From assembly GCA_037447655.1 (NCBI GenBank), contig JBBHKE010001023.1, positions 1 through 62,000 of the forward strand: DNA of 62,000 nucleotides, written 5' to 3'. Source of the DNA: Zygnema cylindricum. Taxonomy: Eukaryota; Streptophyta; Zygnematophyceae; Zygnematales; Zygnemataceae. The position numbers and the translations under genes were made by a program. The notes beneath the pieces are model-generated. The model was given only the letters and a program-made list of their open reading frames with translations. It searched no databases and was not told the origin of the DNA. This document shows positions 1-11,127 of the stretch, piece after piece; position 1 is the stretch's first letter; the number at the start of each line of letters is the position of its first letter.

Positions 1-1461
1 CCCCTCCCTGCCCTCTCTCCCTTCCTTACCTTTTTTACTAGGACAAGTCTTGATGAAAGTCGCCCCAATTATGAATTCCCCACTAGTATAATCGAGCTCC
101 CCCATAATGCAATAACAAGTAACAGGTTGCGAATCTGGAAAAAAATCCCTAAGATAAAATCCATATTTTGACTTTATACATCTTTTGGCACATTCGGTTG
201 AATCAATATTCGTTCCTCCGGGCCCATATCCTTTAGAAACCGACGGAACACAAGAAGTGAAATAACGATAGTACATAAAATAACCTGGAGGACTTGTACT
301 ATTGTACGAAACAGGACATCCTGAAGGAAATTGAGGAAATGAAAAAATTAAGGAATTAAGGAATGAAGGAATTAAGGAATTTTAGGGAGAAAGGATTTGA
401 AGGAAGGAGCGTTTTTAAAAAATGGGTTAAAAGGGATTTGAGAGGATTGGCGTAAACGAGGAAAGTTGGGTAAGGATTGGAAACTTTTGTGTGGAAATAG
501 AGATAATGTTTGGAAGTTGTTCATTGTTTTATTGATTTGGAGTTTACATAAACGACAAAAATGTAGTTGTATAATTTTGTTGGAAAGTCTTCTATTGGCC
601 TTTAGACTACATGTAGTTGAGGCCAAAAAATCAATTTTAATTCCTAAGAAGTTAATTGATTTAGACTAGTTCTAATTTAAAACATTTGATTTTGAAAATT
701 CCGTAGAAAGGAGAGAATGTATGCATTATTTTGTCCAAATATGAAACTCACTTAGTGTGATTTCAATCTTCAATTCTAAATTTCTAGTGTGATTTTCATA
801 TACAACTCTATAATGACGTGGATACATATGCATGTGAAGTTGCAAGAATCTTTGTTATATTTTTATATATCTTGAATTAAATGTGTAATCTCATGGCAGT
901 CATCTGTGATTTTATAAAACTTATGTGTTTTTAGAAAATCTGTCCGTGTTTTTAAAAAGTACACATGAAAAATCGATGCGCAAATGTGATTTCATGAAAT
1001 TAGTGTAGTTTCAAAGAATTTCTCATAAAATATTTATTTTTATATATATATTTATCCGTGTATATTTTCTTAAAACATTTTTTCATAGAATACATTTTTT
1101 AGTTTCAAAAACATAATGTGGCATATGATTTTACCTATGCTTTTCATAAAATTCACGTGCATTATCTTAAAATTGAATAATTTAAAACTATTAGGGTGGA
1201 CCTTGACCCTATTTACACCACATTATAGAGTGGGCCACCATGTTTTTAAGCCAAAATCAAAAATTGTTTTTACAGTTACAACCAATATAGCAAAAAATGT
1301 GGAAATAGAGCTTTAAAAGGAGAAAGAAAATTTCAAAGATACGGAGGCAACATTTTTTTTTTTTCAATTTTGTAATTTTATATTTCAAAAATAGGAGGTC
1401 GAGAAAAATTGGCGTAAGAATTGATGATGTGGCACTCACCGGCGGGAAGACCTGCCAAATG

Positions 1462-1547
<86 letters not shown>

Positions 1548-1751
1548 ATTAGAAATTACTTTTAGAAATGAAAGAAAAATTTACAATGGAGGGACAATTC
1601 AACAGTCCGGGCAGCTTCTCCATTGATAAAAAAAAAAGGTTGATGAATAGGGAAGAGTCTTACCCGCTGCCACATGTGCAAAACAGAAAACGACAAAAAC
1701 GGCCGCCACCGCACAAGTACTTAACTGAAAATCATCGAATTTGACAGCCAT
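1..1751 (-). CDS. Secreted cysteine-rich protein, 5' part of gene (partial at window edge)
   Basis: I built two exons. Exon 1 (1664-1751) starts at an ATG and encodes a 29-residue signal-peptide-like stretch (MAVKFDDF, then a hydrophobic run ending AHVAA) and stops at a G|GTAAGA donor. Exon 2 (30-320) begins after a TTTCCTTCAG acceptor and ends at a GTAAGG donor. The phases agree: exon 1 leaves one base and exon 2 supplies two. Exon 2 is open for about 97 codons and carries seven cysteines in a pattern like TSC...ECAKRC...TCYC...KTC, plus an NST glycosylation sequon. The rest of the gene lies left of the window. The spacing recalls small extracellular modules such as WSC or PAN/apple, but I cannot assign a family. 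The 1.34-kb intron holds a long poly-A tract. Reading frame, splice sites and signal peptide are seen; secretion is inferred. Confidence 0.6.
1462..1543. repeat. Poly(A) tract
   Basis: About 42 A, then CT, then about 37 A. It lies inside the intron of the cysteine-rich gene. No tail, target duplication or retro-copy is visible beside it, so I call it a simple homopolymer. Confidence 0.9.
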
Positions 1752-3557
1752 CAGCGGAAAATGTGATAATAATAATAATAAAAAAAAAAACAACAAAAAC
1801 AACAAAAACAACAAAAAACGAGGGAGGACAATGATGAAATAAAGTACAAAATCAAATTGAGCACAATATTAAGAGAACGAATTTGTATTCAAGAAACAAT
1901 ACACTCATTCAAAAAAAGAAAAAATTGTCGAGGCTTCGCAAATAATAATAATAAAGAGCGTATTAAATACGTTTCGGAAGGTACAGAATTTCACTATTTT
2001 GAGTTGTACAATTGTAGTGAATAACTTTGCAGTGGAATCCTGAAAATGAACTTTTCACACTTTTCACTTTCCACGCTTCAAAACGTAACGGTACGGTACA
2101 CTATGTTTATTAGAGTTGACGTTTTTTTCTCCACTTAAATCAGGTTTTAAGTGCACACGTGTCAATCTTTAATCCGAAGGCCGTGATAGAAAGGTAAGAT
2201 TACTGCAGTACAGTACTGAAATATGAAGTACAGTAAAGTACTGTACCTTCCAAACGGGAATTGAACGCGTGTGCACGGAGAAAGGTTAACTTACGTGACA
2301 GAAAACTAATTCACGGCAATAACGGTTCACGGTGTACGTATTATTACCGTACTATATTTTTTGACGTGTTGAGATTGAAATTTTGCTCCGCTGGCATCGA
2401 TTGTACACTTTAGAAGTACGATAGTACAGAAGTACACCCGCGAAATAAATGAATGTTTACGAAATGTTTATTGAATCGAGACCGACACTATTAAATAATC
2501 GAATAAAATCCGAATGAAAATCGGGAAAATTATGTGGAGAGTCTCTAAAGAACTCTAAAAACTTCGACAGCTAAAAATCTAAAAATGTAGATTGTACCAC
2601 CAAGAGCGCAGATACTAAAGATTTACACAAATTTGGAAAGTTAAGCGCCGGAGTTTCTTAAGCCGTGCGTTTTTCACAAAGATATTCTTTTTCAACTTTG
2701 TCAGAAAGCCCTTTGTATACGGTCAAATGTTTTCTTTCCTTTTCTGTTTTTCTTTTGTTTGTCAAAGCGGTCAACGTCTTCTTGACTATCGTATTATAAG
2801 ATTGACTGTCCGTACATTGAACCTCATGGAGATTGCAAACCAAAATTCCTTCACGTGACGTGTCGAAATCTGCAGATTTGGACCATACTAAAAAAGGTGC
2901 GACGACTTTGGTTTAGACTTTAGATTCTGGTACAATTCGTATTAAACGATTGTAGAGTCTACAATATTACGGAAACATTCCTGACCCGCTGCCAGATCTG
3001 CCACTTGCTACTGACACGTGCGAAAAGTAAAATGGTCCTACAATATCGTCAGCGATAGTGACGGCATATCCGTTTATAAAATAGTGACGACGCATCCGGT
3101 ACATCGGACGATCAAAAATCACATAGATAAAAAAGACATTTTTCACCCCGGCCGGCCAACCGAACAAAATTGGAGTGGTCGGTGGTCTCACATGACTCAA
3201 GCGTCAAGGTCGGTCAAACCAGGCCAACGAAACTGGTCTCCACTACAGTACTACGCATAGTTCAAAAGTAGGCGTTTTTATGGTAGACCTTTGGTCGGCG
3301 CCTTTATCGTAAGTTGTGTTATGGGCTTTTCATGTGATCTTCTTAGATCACTACTTTGATCAGCGGCCGTTCGATTGTCCGAATCTGACGGTGTAAATAA
3401 TTTTTTTTGGTCCGAATGTTTTAATTGGTCCAATTTTTGGTCCGAATGGTCCGAATAAGTCCGAATACAATATGGGCCTTAAGGTCATATTGTATGTTTT
3501 GCATACAATAGGCATATTGTATGGGCCTACTTTCACCTACTTTTGAACTATAGTAAC
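1752..3557. other. Intergenic DNA, no gene recognised
   Basis: Mixed-composition DNA upstream of the cysteine-rich gene. It holds short (AAC)n/(AAT)n runs at 1770-1816 and several GTACAGTA-type palindromic motifs near 2200-2240. ORFs here are below 85 codons and show no splice or domain signal. I see no gene. Confidence 0.5.
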
Positions 3558-3778
3558 TAGTGTTGGGTATCGGGTAGATTCATATCGCGATAATTTCGAT
3601 ATTCGATATATCGAATATCGATCGAGGAGGATCCTCGATATATCGTACCGAGAACAACATAAATTATCGCGATATATATCGCAAAAATTTCGTGTCCGTA
3701 CAGTCAGAGTACGGAAAACCGTACGAAAAAGTGTACGGAGAATCGTACGACAAATCGTACGAAAAATCGTACGGATTT

Positions 3779-3853
<75 letters not shown>

Positions 3854-4040
3854 GGGTTTTGAAAAAAAAAAATTAAAATTTTCATATTCGATATATCGTC
3901 GATACGATATATCGGCGATATATCGGCGATATATCGCGATAATTTGAAATTCGATATATCGAAGCGATATATCGAATATCGGGTACATGAAATTCGATAT
4001 ATATCGAATATCGGCAATGGGTCCTCGATACCCAACACTA
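3558..4040. mobile_element. MITE-like inverted-repeat element (hAT-type target duplication)
   Basis: The left end TAGTGTTGGGTATCG is mirrored by CGATACCCAACACTA at the right end, a perfect 15-bp terminal inverted repeat. The flanks are ATAGTAAC (3550-3557) and ATGGTAAC (4041-4048), an 8-bp target duplication with one mismatch, which fits hAT-superfamily transposition. The 483-bp body has no transposase ORF and is full of GATATATCG-type motifs, TCGTACG repeats and a C-tract/G-tract core. ORFs inside it are by-products of the repeats. The hAT assignment is inferred from duplication length only. Confidence 0.7.
3781..3852. repeat. Abutting poly(C)-poly(G) tract, 34 C then 38 G
   Basis: An uninterrupted run of C is followed directly by an uninterrupted run of G at the centre of the MITE-like element. 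It is a perfect inverted repeat able to form a hairpin or G-quadruplex. Exact lengths in an assembly are unreliable for such a tract. Confidence 0.9.
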
Positions 4041-4156
4041 ATGGTAACTACGCAACTTCCTGACACGCGTAACGATAACGTATTATACGGTTAACTTCCG
4101 TAGATTAGTATATGTTAAAATATTATTTAGTTGTTAAGTAACTCGATTATACCACC

Positions 4157-4161
4157 GCGGG

Positions 4162-4204
<43 letters not shown>

Positions 4205-4229
4205 GGGTGTTCGATCCACTCTCACCGCA
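4157..4229 (+). tRNA. tRNA-Phe (GAA)
   Basis: A 73-nt cloverleaf. The acceptor stem GCGGGGA pairs with TCACCGC, with discriminator A. The D arm contains GCTCAGTTGGGAGAGC, the anticodon arm CAGAC-TGAAGAT-CTG carries GAA at 4190-4192, and the T arm is GGGTG-TTCGATC-CACTC. No intron and no encoded CCA, as expected for a nuclear gene. A T-run (GTTTTTC) follows within a few bases and can serve as the Pol III terminator. From memory of plant tRNA-Phe genes, the T stem usually reads GCGTG/CACGC. Here two changes give GGGTG/CACTC, which still pairs with one G-T wobble. Confidence 0.93.
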
Positions 4230-4812
4230 AAAGTTTTTCTCTTTTAGACTCCTAAAGTCTTTTAATGTTATTATAAAACTTAATCGAAGGTCATTTATCC
4301 TAAATGTGAAAATACATGACCTGTGTTTCTCTGAAGTCTAAACTACTTAAGTTGCAAGATAACAGCGCAACAAACTCTAAGCTTTAAAACTGTTAATTGC
4401 ACAGCTTTACCATGTCAGGTTAGATGAAAACAATAATTATTTTGTTCTCAGCTGATGTGGCAAGTTAGATAACAAAAAAATTACTTTTTTAACTCCTCTG
4501 CAGGTGGTATTATAATTGTACGGGTAATTAATCCATTCGTATCACGATCATTACCACTCAAACAAATTGGAATAATCAACGAATCAACGTCTACAGTGGG
4601 ATGTAAAGGCACCATTATAGTCCACGAGTTTTACGTTTGCAAAAACACGGATGGAATTGACTTAGAAGGAAATTCATGTAGACGAAAATCTATTTTGTTT
4701 TCCACCTGAGTTTCTTCGATGTAAACGCTTCAAGATGCAACCGTAATTTCTATTTTTGTCCTTTACCACCCATACTCCCAATAAAGACCGATCACTTTCC
4801 AAAACATTGTTC

Positions 4813-5276
4813 TAGTGTTATGTATCGGTAGGGTTTTGCCGATAACCGATATAACCCTTTTTCCGGCTTACCGATAATCAATACATTGGCACGATAAATT
4901 GGTATCGGTAATATCGCGATAAAAAAAAGAAAAAAAACCGGTTTTTTACCGCAATAACACCGGTATCGATAACTATCGGCGATAACGGTACGGTTTTCCC
5001 GTACAGTTATACAGATAGCTGTCCATACTAAACTCCCCTTATATAGAGTACGGAATCAGATTGTCATAAGTGGCATGCCACGTTACATACAGTGAAAAAT
5101 ATATTACAGTATATTATATAGTACCATTATATAGCGTACTAATTTTTTTTCTAGTTATTGCTGATAAGGAATTTGTTGGTTTCGGGGTGATATATCGGGA
5201 CCCCTCACCATTCGATAACCGGTAACTATCAGTATCAGTTTTCTCAAAATAAGTTTCTTGCCGATACACAACACTA
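4813..5276. mobile_element. MITE-like inverted-repeat element, second copy
   Basis: The ends TAGTGTTATGTATCGG and CCGATACACAACACTA form an imperfect inverted repeat closely related to that of the element at 3558-4040. The body is rich in CCGATA/TATCGG motifs and short palindromes and encodes no transposase. I do not find a convincing target duplication, so this copy is probably older. Confidence 0.6.
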
Positions 5277-6527
5277 GTAATAACGTTGCCCTTCCAAACC
5301 TTAAAAGGGCAAAAATATTTCGATCTGGCTGGTGCTGATTGCCAGGAGGGAGCATCTTTTCAATTATCACAAACTTAAAATTTAAGGCAATCTATAGATG
5401 ATAATATATAAAAGAATGCTGCAATCACTGGCAGTAATAACAGTAACACACATTGATCGTTGTATGGCGCATGAGAGGTAAATAGTAAAAATCAAAGAAA
5501 AATGCGAAAATTAGTGCTTTTACAGATGCGCCCCCCCCCCGATTGCACTTTATCAGTGATCCCGGGATGGAGTATTTTTCATACACCAGAATAATGGAGT
5601 CGCCGCACTAAACAGTATTTGCCTCAATATGATTGCCTTACAACCTGTTTTGTTGAAGGTCCACATCAAGTTTTTGCAACTGCGTCCAAAGGCAAAATTA
5701 AAAATTATCCACACTAGACAAACTACAGCTTATTACATCTGCAAAGCACATTTACAACCACCAGAAAACTTATCCACGAAGAGTGAAAACTGCTACTACC
5801 TCCCAGCTTCGAGACACAACAAGGTCCAAAATTATGATAAAAGTGAAACCAAAACAAAATGTTTAAAACCCCACCAATTTTTTTTGGAAAGCCCTTCGAA
5901 AGATTCGATTAAACTTCCTAAGTAGAAGCTCCAACATAAGCATAGTCACAAGTTTTTTAAATTCACAAGGACCGGTTCACAAATTTAGCCAGATAAACCA
6001 CAAATTCAACAACAATTTTGGTGGGCTACAAGCTATAGCCACACTCTCAATATTTCTTGCACTTCGATACAGTTCACCACAAAACTGTAAACAAAATCTC
6101 GATACTGTAATTCCTCTATCAGTTCTAACAAGAAACATCTTCCTCGGAATTAATCACACACCAAGAAGATGGTAAAAACCGTATCTGCTTCTGTGAAGAC
6201 AAAAAACACTAAGGGCCCAGGGAAATTGGAAGTAATGGTGGATTGATTCAAAACAAAAACACAAGATCTATTACTTTGAAGTTTCTTCAAACAAAATATT
6301 CTCAACGGAAAATAAGGCCTGATATACCAGTTGATAAGACAAATAGAGCACTAGCCTTCAGTTTCCTATACTCATAGGACAAGTGTCCAATAGCAGGGAA
6401 TTCAGGACAGGAGCAGTAAGCTTTACAGTTACGATATGTGGTTTTTCTCGGTTATAATTAACAGGAAATGACACAAAATTTAGACTTCAGATTTACTTCC
6501 AACGCTAGTTCGAGGATGCCATGAGAT
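5277..6527. other. Intergenic / 3' flank of the otubain gene
   Basis: Downstream of the otubain stop codon on the minus strand. Composition resembles the otubain gene rather than the AT-rich intervals. It contains a short C10 run near 5530. The 98-codon plus-strand ORF at 5629-5925 has no recognisable domain and probably lies in 3' flanking sequence. I see no gene. Confidence 0.45.
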
Positions 6528-9500
6528 CTATACCGAAGCTTTCTTTGGATAAAGAATGTCATAATGCCCGGGCCGATACAAGAGCACAGCGAAAGGCTCT
6601 TTTCTGCCTTCACCTACACTTGCACTCCCATCACTCTCTCCAGGAATGAAATCATGGTGATTCACATCAGCTGTTTCCGCATCATCTCCTGACGAGCTCC
6701 CGTCAAGGTACACAACTCGTACCGGCACTTGCAGGACATCAATAAGAGCTGTAATATGGATATGGTCACTTTCTTCTCCCATAGGCTCAACACAAGTTCT
6801 GCAAAACTGTCAGCTCGACATTGCACACAAGCCGTCAGTATTAGAGAGAGACTTCCAAGAGCATACAGCATTAGAAGGAAGACCAGGCAGCAATCAAGAA
6901 TGAGACATGATACAATGTGATAATAAATCTGACCTTGATGACGCTCATGTCGCTTGTGCCAAAAATGAAAGGCTCAAAAAACTCCGCCCTGTGTTGTATT
7001 TCACATGATGTCACAAATCTAAAGAACATAACAACTGCACCAACAGCTCCCTGCAACAAGTGAGACTAACGAGTCAAGCATTGCGAAGGTGATGCTCATA
7101 AAAAATAAAAAATAGAAATGATATCTGCGACAAAGTGAAAAAAGCAACCAGAACTTCCAATGTAAGAAAGTGAAAGCTAAATCAGTGAGGAGAGCTTTCG
7201 CTTTCCATCACATTGAACAATTTACAAACTTCCAAATAAAATTGTCACACATAGCTACACATAATTCAAAAGAGAACACAAATTTCTTCAGTGCTGTAAA
7301 AGGTAACGGCGCATCGACAACAAAATCCTTTGGACCTGAACAAAGTCCTCACATTTTTTTCAAGACCTTGAAATAGATCCTAACATACAACAGTTGGAAA
7401 AAAAAATTGTCAACTATTTCAAGCAGCTACACTCTGATACATACTGTCTGCATAAAACTGATAATTAACATGTGTCTAAATGTGGTAGTCTAACCCTGAT
7501 TCATTCGCCATCACATAGCAGGCTTTCTAGAAGCTCACTCGAAAGGTTAGATACACAATTTGAATAACAATGCAGCCCCACACTTGGTAACCTTTGTAAC
7601 CGCCAGGCTGCACATCGCTCTCTATGCCAAATTCCCTACAAAAGGCTAATATTCTGAGCTCAAACATACATACATAAAATTGACAAAAAGAATCCAAAGC
7701 TGAATAAACGACAATGAAATGTATTTGATATACATCTACAGTTTCTACTCTATCGTACTCCAGGGTTAGCTTTGGTCCTTATGACCAGAAATGGGGCATC
7801 ATTAATTGATTAGCACTAATAAACCAGCGAGACATGCACAGTACCAACAAAATTTACGCAGATCACACAAAATCTGTATTCCGCTTCTTAAAAGATACCA
7901 GCTAAACCTTACCAAATGTCTGGTCCACGCTACAGATTTCCATAAGATGCCCCTTCAACAACTCAAGGGCCCAAACGTTCCATGCATCACTTACCATAAT
8001 CAGAGACACCAGAGTCGCGACAGCGTTGTACCAATGTATCTAGACTGCAAAAGCAATCCAACAAGTGACAAACATCAGTTAATACTCTAGCTCCTTGAAC
8101 GAGAAAACAAAACAAGACACGCTCTGAACAAAAGTTGAAGCATCCATAATTAAGGGAAATACAGTGTTGTCGTCCAACCTGACAGTCGTTTCCAGCATCG
8201 GTCTTACGCTTTCAATTTGCTCTGAGAAAACCTGCAGCCCTAGACAGACGGCCCCACCATTTCATTTTATTCATGAGAATGTTCAGTGAAAAATCTTGTA
8301 AGCTGAGACCTACACTCTACAGAAAACCAGTTTTGGATAACAGTAGTCTTAGAAGGCTCTACACCTTACGTGCGAAAGTGTGTTAAAGATTTCCATAAAC
8401 AAACCTGCTAGCAAGTTGATGCAATATTTTCCTTGTGAACAACACCATCTAAACCAGGAACCTTGTGGCCTGTAGACAAGTTTTCAGTAAGTGATACTTA
8501 CAGTCATGAAATCCTCCCAAGTGAACTCAAGATAGCCCACACTGATGAGCAGCTTTCGACAATGAGGCAGTCGAGCCAACATACGCTGAGCTTCAGCATC
8601 ATCTTTAGTCTCCAAAATGCGCTCCTATTGATTGCAAGCCAGAAAGTAATCATGACAGATGTCCATTAAACCTACATGTTTTGATGATAATTTGATTCGA
8701 GCTGACACAGCCAACTACCTCTACAGACATAACATAGGCTTACAATCAAAAGAAAAGTGTGCTATTTGCTGTCAGCGAAGTTGTTCCTCACACATGCTAG
8801 TGCTCTCTATATTCTTACGAGGTGAGGACGCGTGTGCATTCATACACAGCAATACAGCAGCTTGATACTAACAGGAAAAAGATAAAAAAGTACATTACAT
8901 TTCAAAAACCAATATCATTTGCCAGCTTACCAGATAAGAGAACATAAAGCTGCGGAAAAAACAGTTACCATCGCCTCTGGCTCGCCGAATTCCTTCATAT
9001 TTGTCTGCCAGCCGCTGCCATGCCCCTCTCTAGCTAAGTACTTTGAAGCTGACTTGCTAAGATATCCTTGGTGAATCAAATGGTTGCTCACAAGATTCAT
9101 GGACAAGATGGCAAATTGCATCTAGGTACAGATAAGCAGACATTGAGATTCCAAACGCAGTTGGCATCAAACTGAGGCTATGTGGGGAGCTGGAAATGCG
9201 TAGCCAACAACCACATATTTGAGATCCATTGCATATACACTTCCATCCGTGGACCGGAAATCTACAAGATAAAGTGCAAAAAGAATGACCTCATGCAATT
9301 GTGCTTTGTTTCTTGGTGCATACCTGAATCTTTGCTCGAAAGACAGAGCCAGGTTGATATTCCGCAGCCAGCACTTGAAGTGGTTCCTGCAAACAAATCA
9401 ACTAGCTTCTCATGAATTCCTGCAACACCTTAACAGATGCATTTCCACCATCAGCAGAAGGCGCATCAACAAACTCAAAATTAATTCAGATACAAGTCAA

Positions 9501-9811
9501 ATAAGCAACAGGATGCTGTAGCTTGCCTTGTCCCCAACATACTCCAACTTTCCGGCTATTTCTGCCTTAATCTCATTTTCCTGTCGTAAGATTGCATCAT
9601 CTGTCGGTCTGCCCTCGTTGTTACTAACAAAACCTTGTGGCGCGGCTTCTAGGTAGCCTGCAATCTCCACAGGAGGTGCAGCAGAGGGAACAGAGAAAGA
9701 GTCTACTCTCCACTGTCTAGATTCCGTTGGTCCGCTTCCACAGATTTCAGAATGAAGCCATTCAGGATCTCGCTCAGGTAGCAGTGAGTCTCCAGCTTCT
9801 CCACCAGCCAT
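6528..9811 (-). CDS. Otubain-like ubiquitin thioesterase (OTU1/OTUB1 family)
   Basis: A predicted 339-residue deubiquitinase of the OTU (C65) family, a cysteine protease that removes ubiquitin. Exons in transcript order: 9527-9811, 9324-9386, 8931-9014, 8502-8624, 8370-8404, 7995-8044, 6934-7034, 6528-6806. All phases agree. The active site RGDGNCFFR gives D131 and C134, and RPGHYDILY near the C-terminus gives H328 and D330, completing the triad. MFFRFVTS and VEPMGEESDHIHITAL match the plant otubain signature as I know it. I chose the start ATG at 9811 (AGGATGGCT context) because an in-frame stop lies just upstream and no earlier ATG exists. Intron 1 uses a GC donor (AAG|GCAAGC). The 35-nt exon 5 is the weakest call: its phase-correct frame reads VCLWKSL, while another frame reads LFMEIFN, closer to the family. 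Likely cytosolic or nuclear. Confidence 0.9.
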
Positions 9812-11127
9812 CCTTACAGGCAGTAGTGACAGCCTGCTAACATTCTCCAAACCAACAAAGTCATGACTGATTCCAACTTATTAAAGTACTTCAAATAAAA
9901 ATAAGAAACAGCAGGAGACGAAATTCTGCATTCAATTCCTGCGTAATAAGTTTCACGTCGACAGAAAAGATATTGCCAAATCGAGAGAAGCGTCTAAAAG
10001 CCACTAGTGAGAGCCAGAATGGTTGACATCAGCATACACAGGACAGCCAAAAATCCTGCACTTTCTGAAGTGATTGATAAAAAATAAACAGATTGAATTC
10101 ACCACGTACAGTTAATAAATCAGTTCGACCGAGTTACAAATATTTAGCAATCTTAATTGAGGAGCAGCAAGACATATCCACAGTTGATAATCGTATCTGC
10201 GGAAAAAAGACCTCAAAAGAGATCATTCTTGTTTTGGCAGCCTTTCTGCTGCTGCTACTAAGCTTCCCATACATAGCCTGCGTCCATTGCCACTATACAC
10301 TACGTCGTTGACGATATCATGAAAACTAGATTGCAACCTAATTTCTGCTTCTTGGTGTCCTCCGACACTGTTGCAGGAGTTGAGTTTTGAAGCCTCGTTG
10401 TAGTTATGGTACAGTACAGTACAGTACTGTACTGTAGTACACCTATGTTTTTTAATACGGTCGCATTTGATATTTTAATTCTTCGACTTTAGGAACACCG
10501 TACGATCATATCTTATGAAGCTGATGGCAGAAGGTACAGTGTACCAGAAAATGGACATGGACCATTTATGATTAGGAAATTCTCCTACGTGGACATGAAG
10601 ATGTTTTAAAAAGCTAATGTGACTGGTTCGAAAATTAAAATTTCTCGACCGTCCATAGATAGCATCGAATGGTCTATAATGAGCTTATAACTGGCAAAAT
10701 AAAACAGCACATACTACAGCCAGTCCGTACGTAAACTTTAGGCAATACAGCACGTTGAATAAATACTACTCATTCAAAAATTGATCGCTTGACTCCGTAA
10801 ATTCTAGCTGTAACTGTCATAGAAAATATATAATACAGTATAGAAACAGAATATAAAATTCGAAAGGTTTTTTAAAATACTCGTGTTTCCGTACTTTCGA
10901 ACATAAGTCCAAACCGCGAGCGAATCAGACGCGCCCCTCCATGTTCAAAGAACCAAATATACTTCACACGTGTTTAATTTCCATCCGATTCGCTGACATA
11001 GAAAAAAGCAAAAACGTAACTTTCCCGATTTGAACCTTTCTGTTTCGTAACAAACCAAATTATTCCCTCACCTTCCCTCCCAATCCTTTCTCCTCTCTCT
11101 CCCCCCTCCCTCCCTCCCTCTCCCACC
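9812..11127. other. Intergenic between divergent otubain and DSBA-like genes
   Basis: About 1.3 kb separating two head-to-head genes, so it should hold both promoters. A perfect 22-bp palindrome of 11-nt arms (TACAGTACAGT and its complement) lies at 10415-10436. The last 70 bases before 11128 are almost pure C/T, like the Y-patch leaders of plant genes. I cannot pick a single TATA box with confidence. Confidence 0.5.

Noticed and set aside
3664-4066. ORFs of 120-124 codons with poly-Pro/poly-Gly
   Set aside because: They translate the C/G tract and palindromes of the MITE-like element.
5629-5925. 98-codon plus-strand ORF downstream of otubain
   Set aside because: No recognisable motif and biased like antisense of a 3' flank.
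9190-9270. Possible OTU active-site exon (RSTDGSVYAM)
   Set aside because: Superficial resemblance; the true RGDGNCFFR exon is at 8931-9014.
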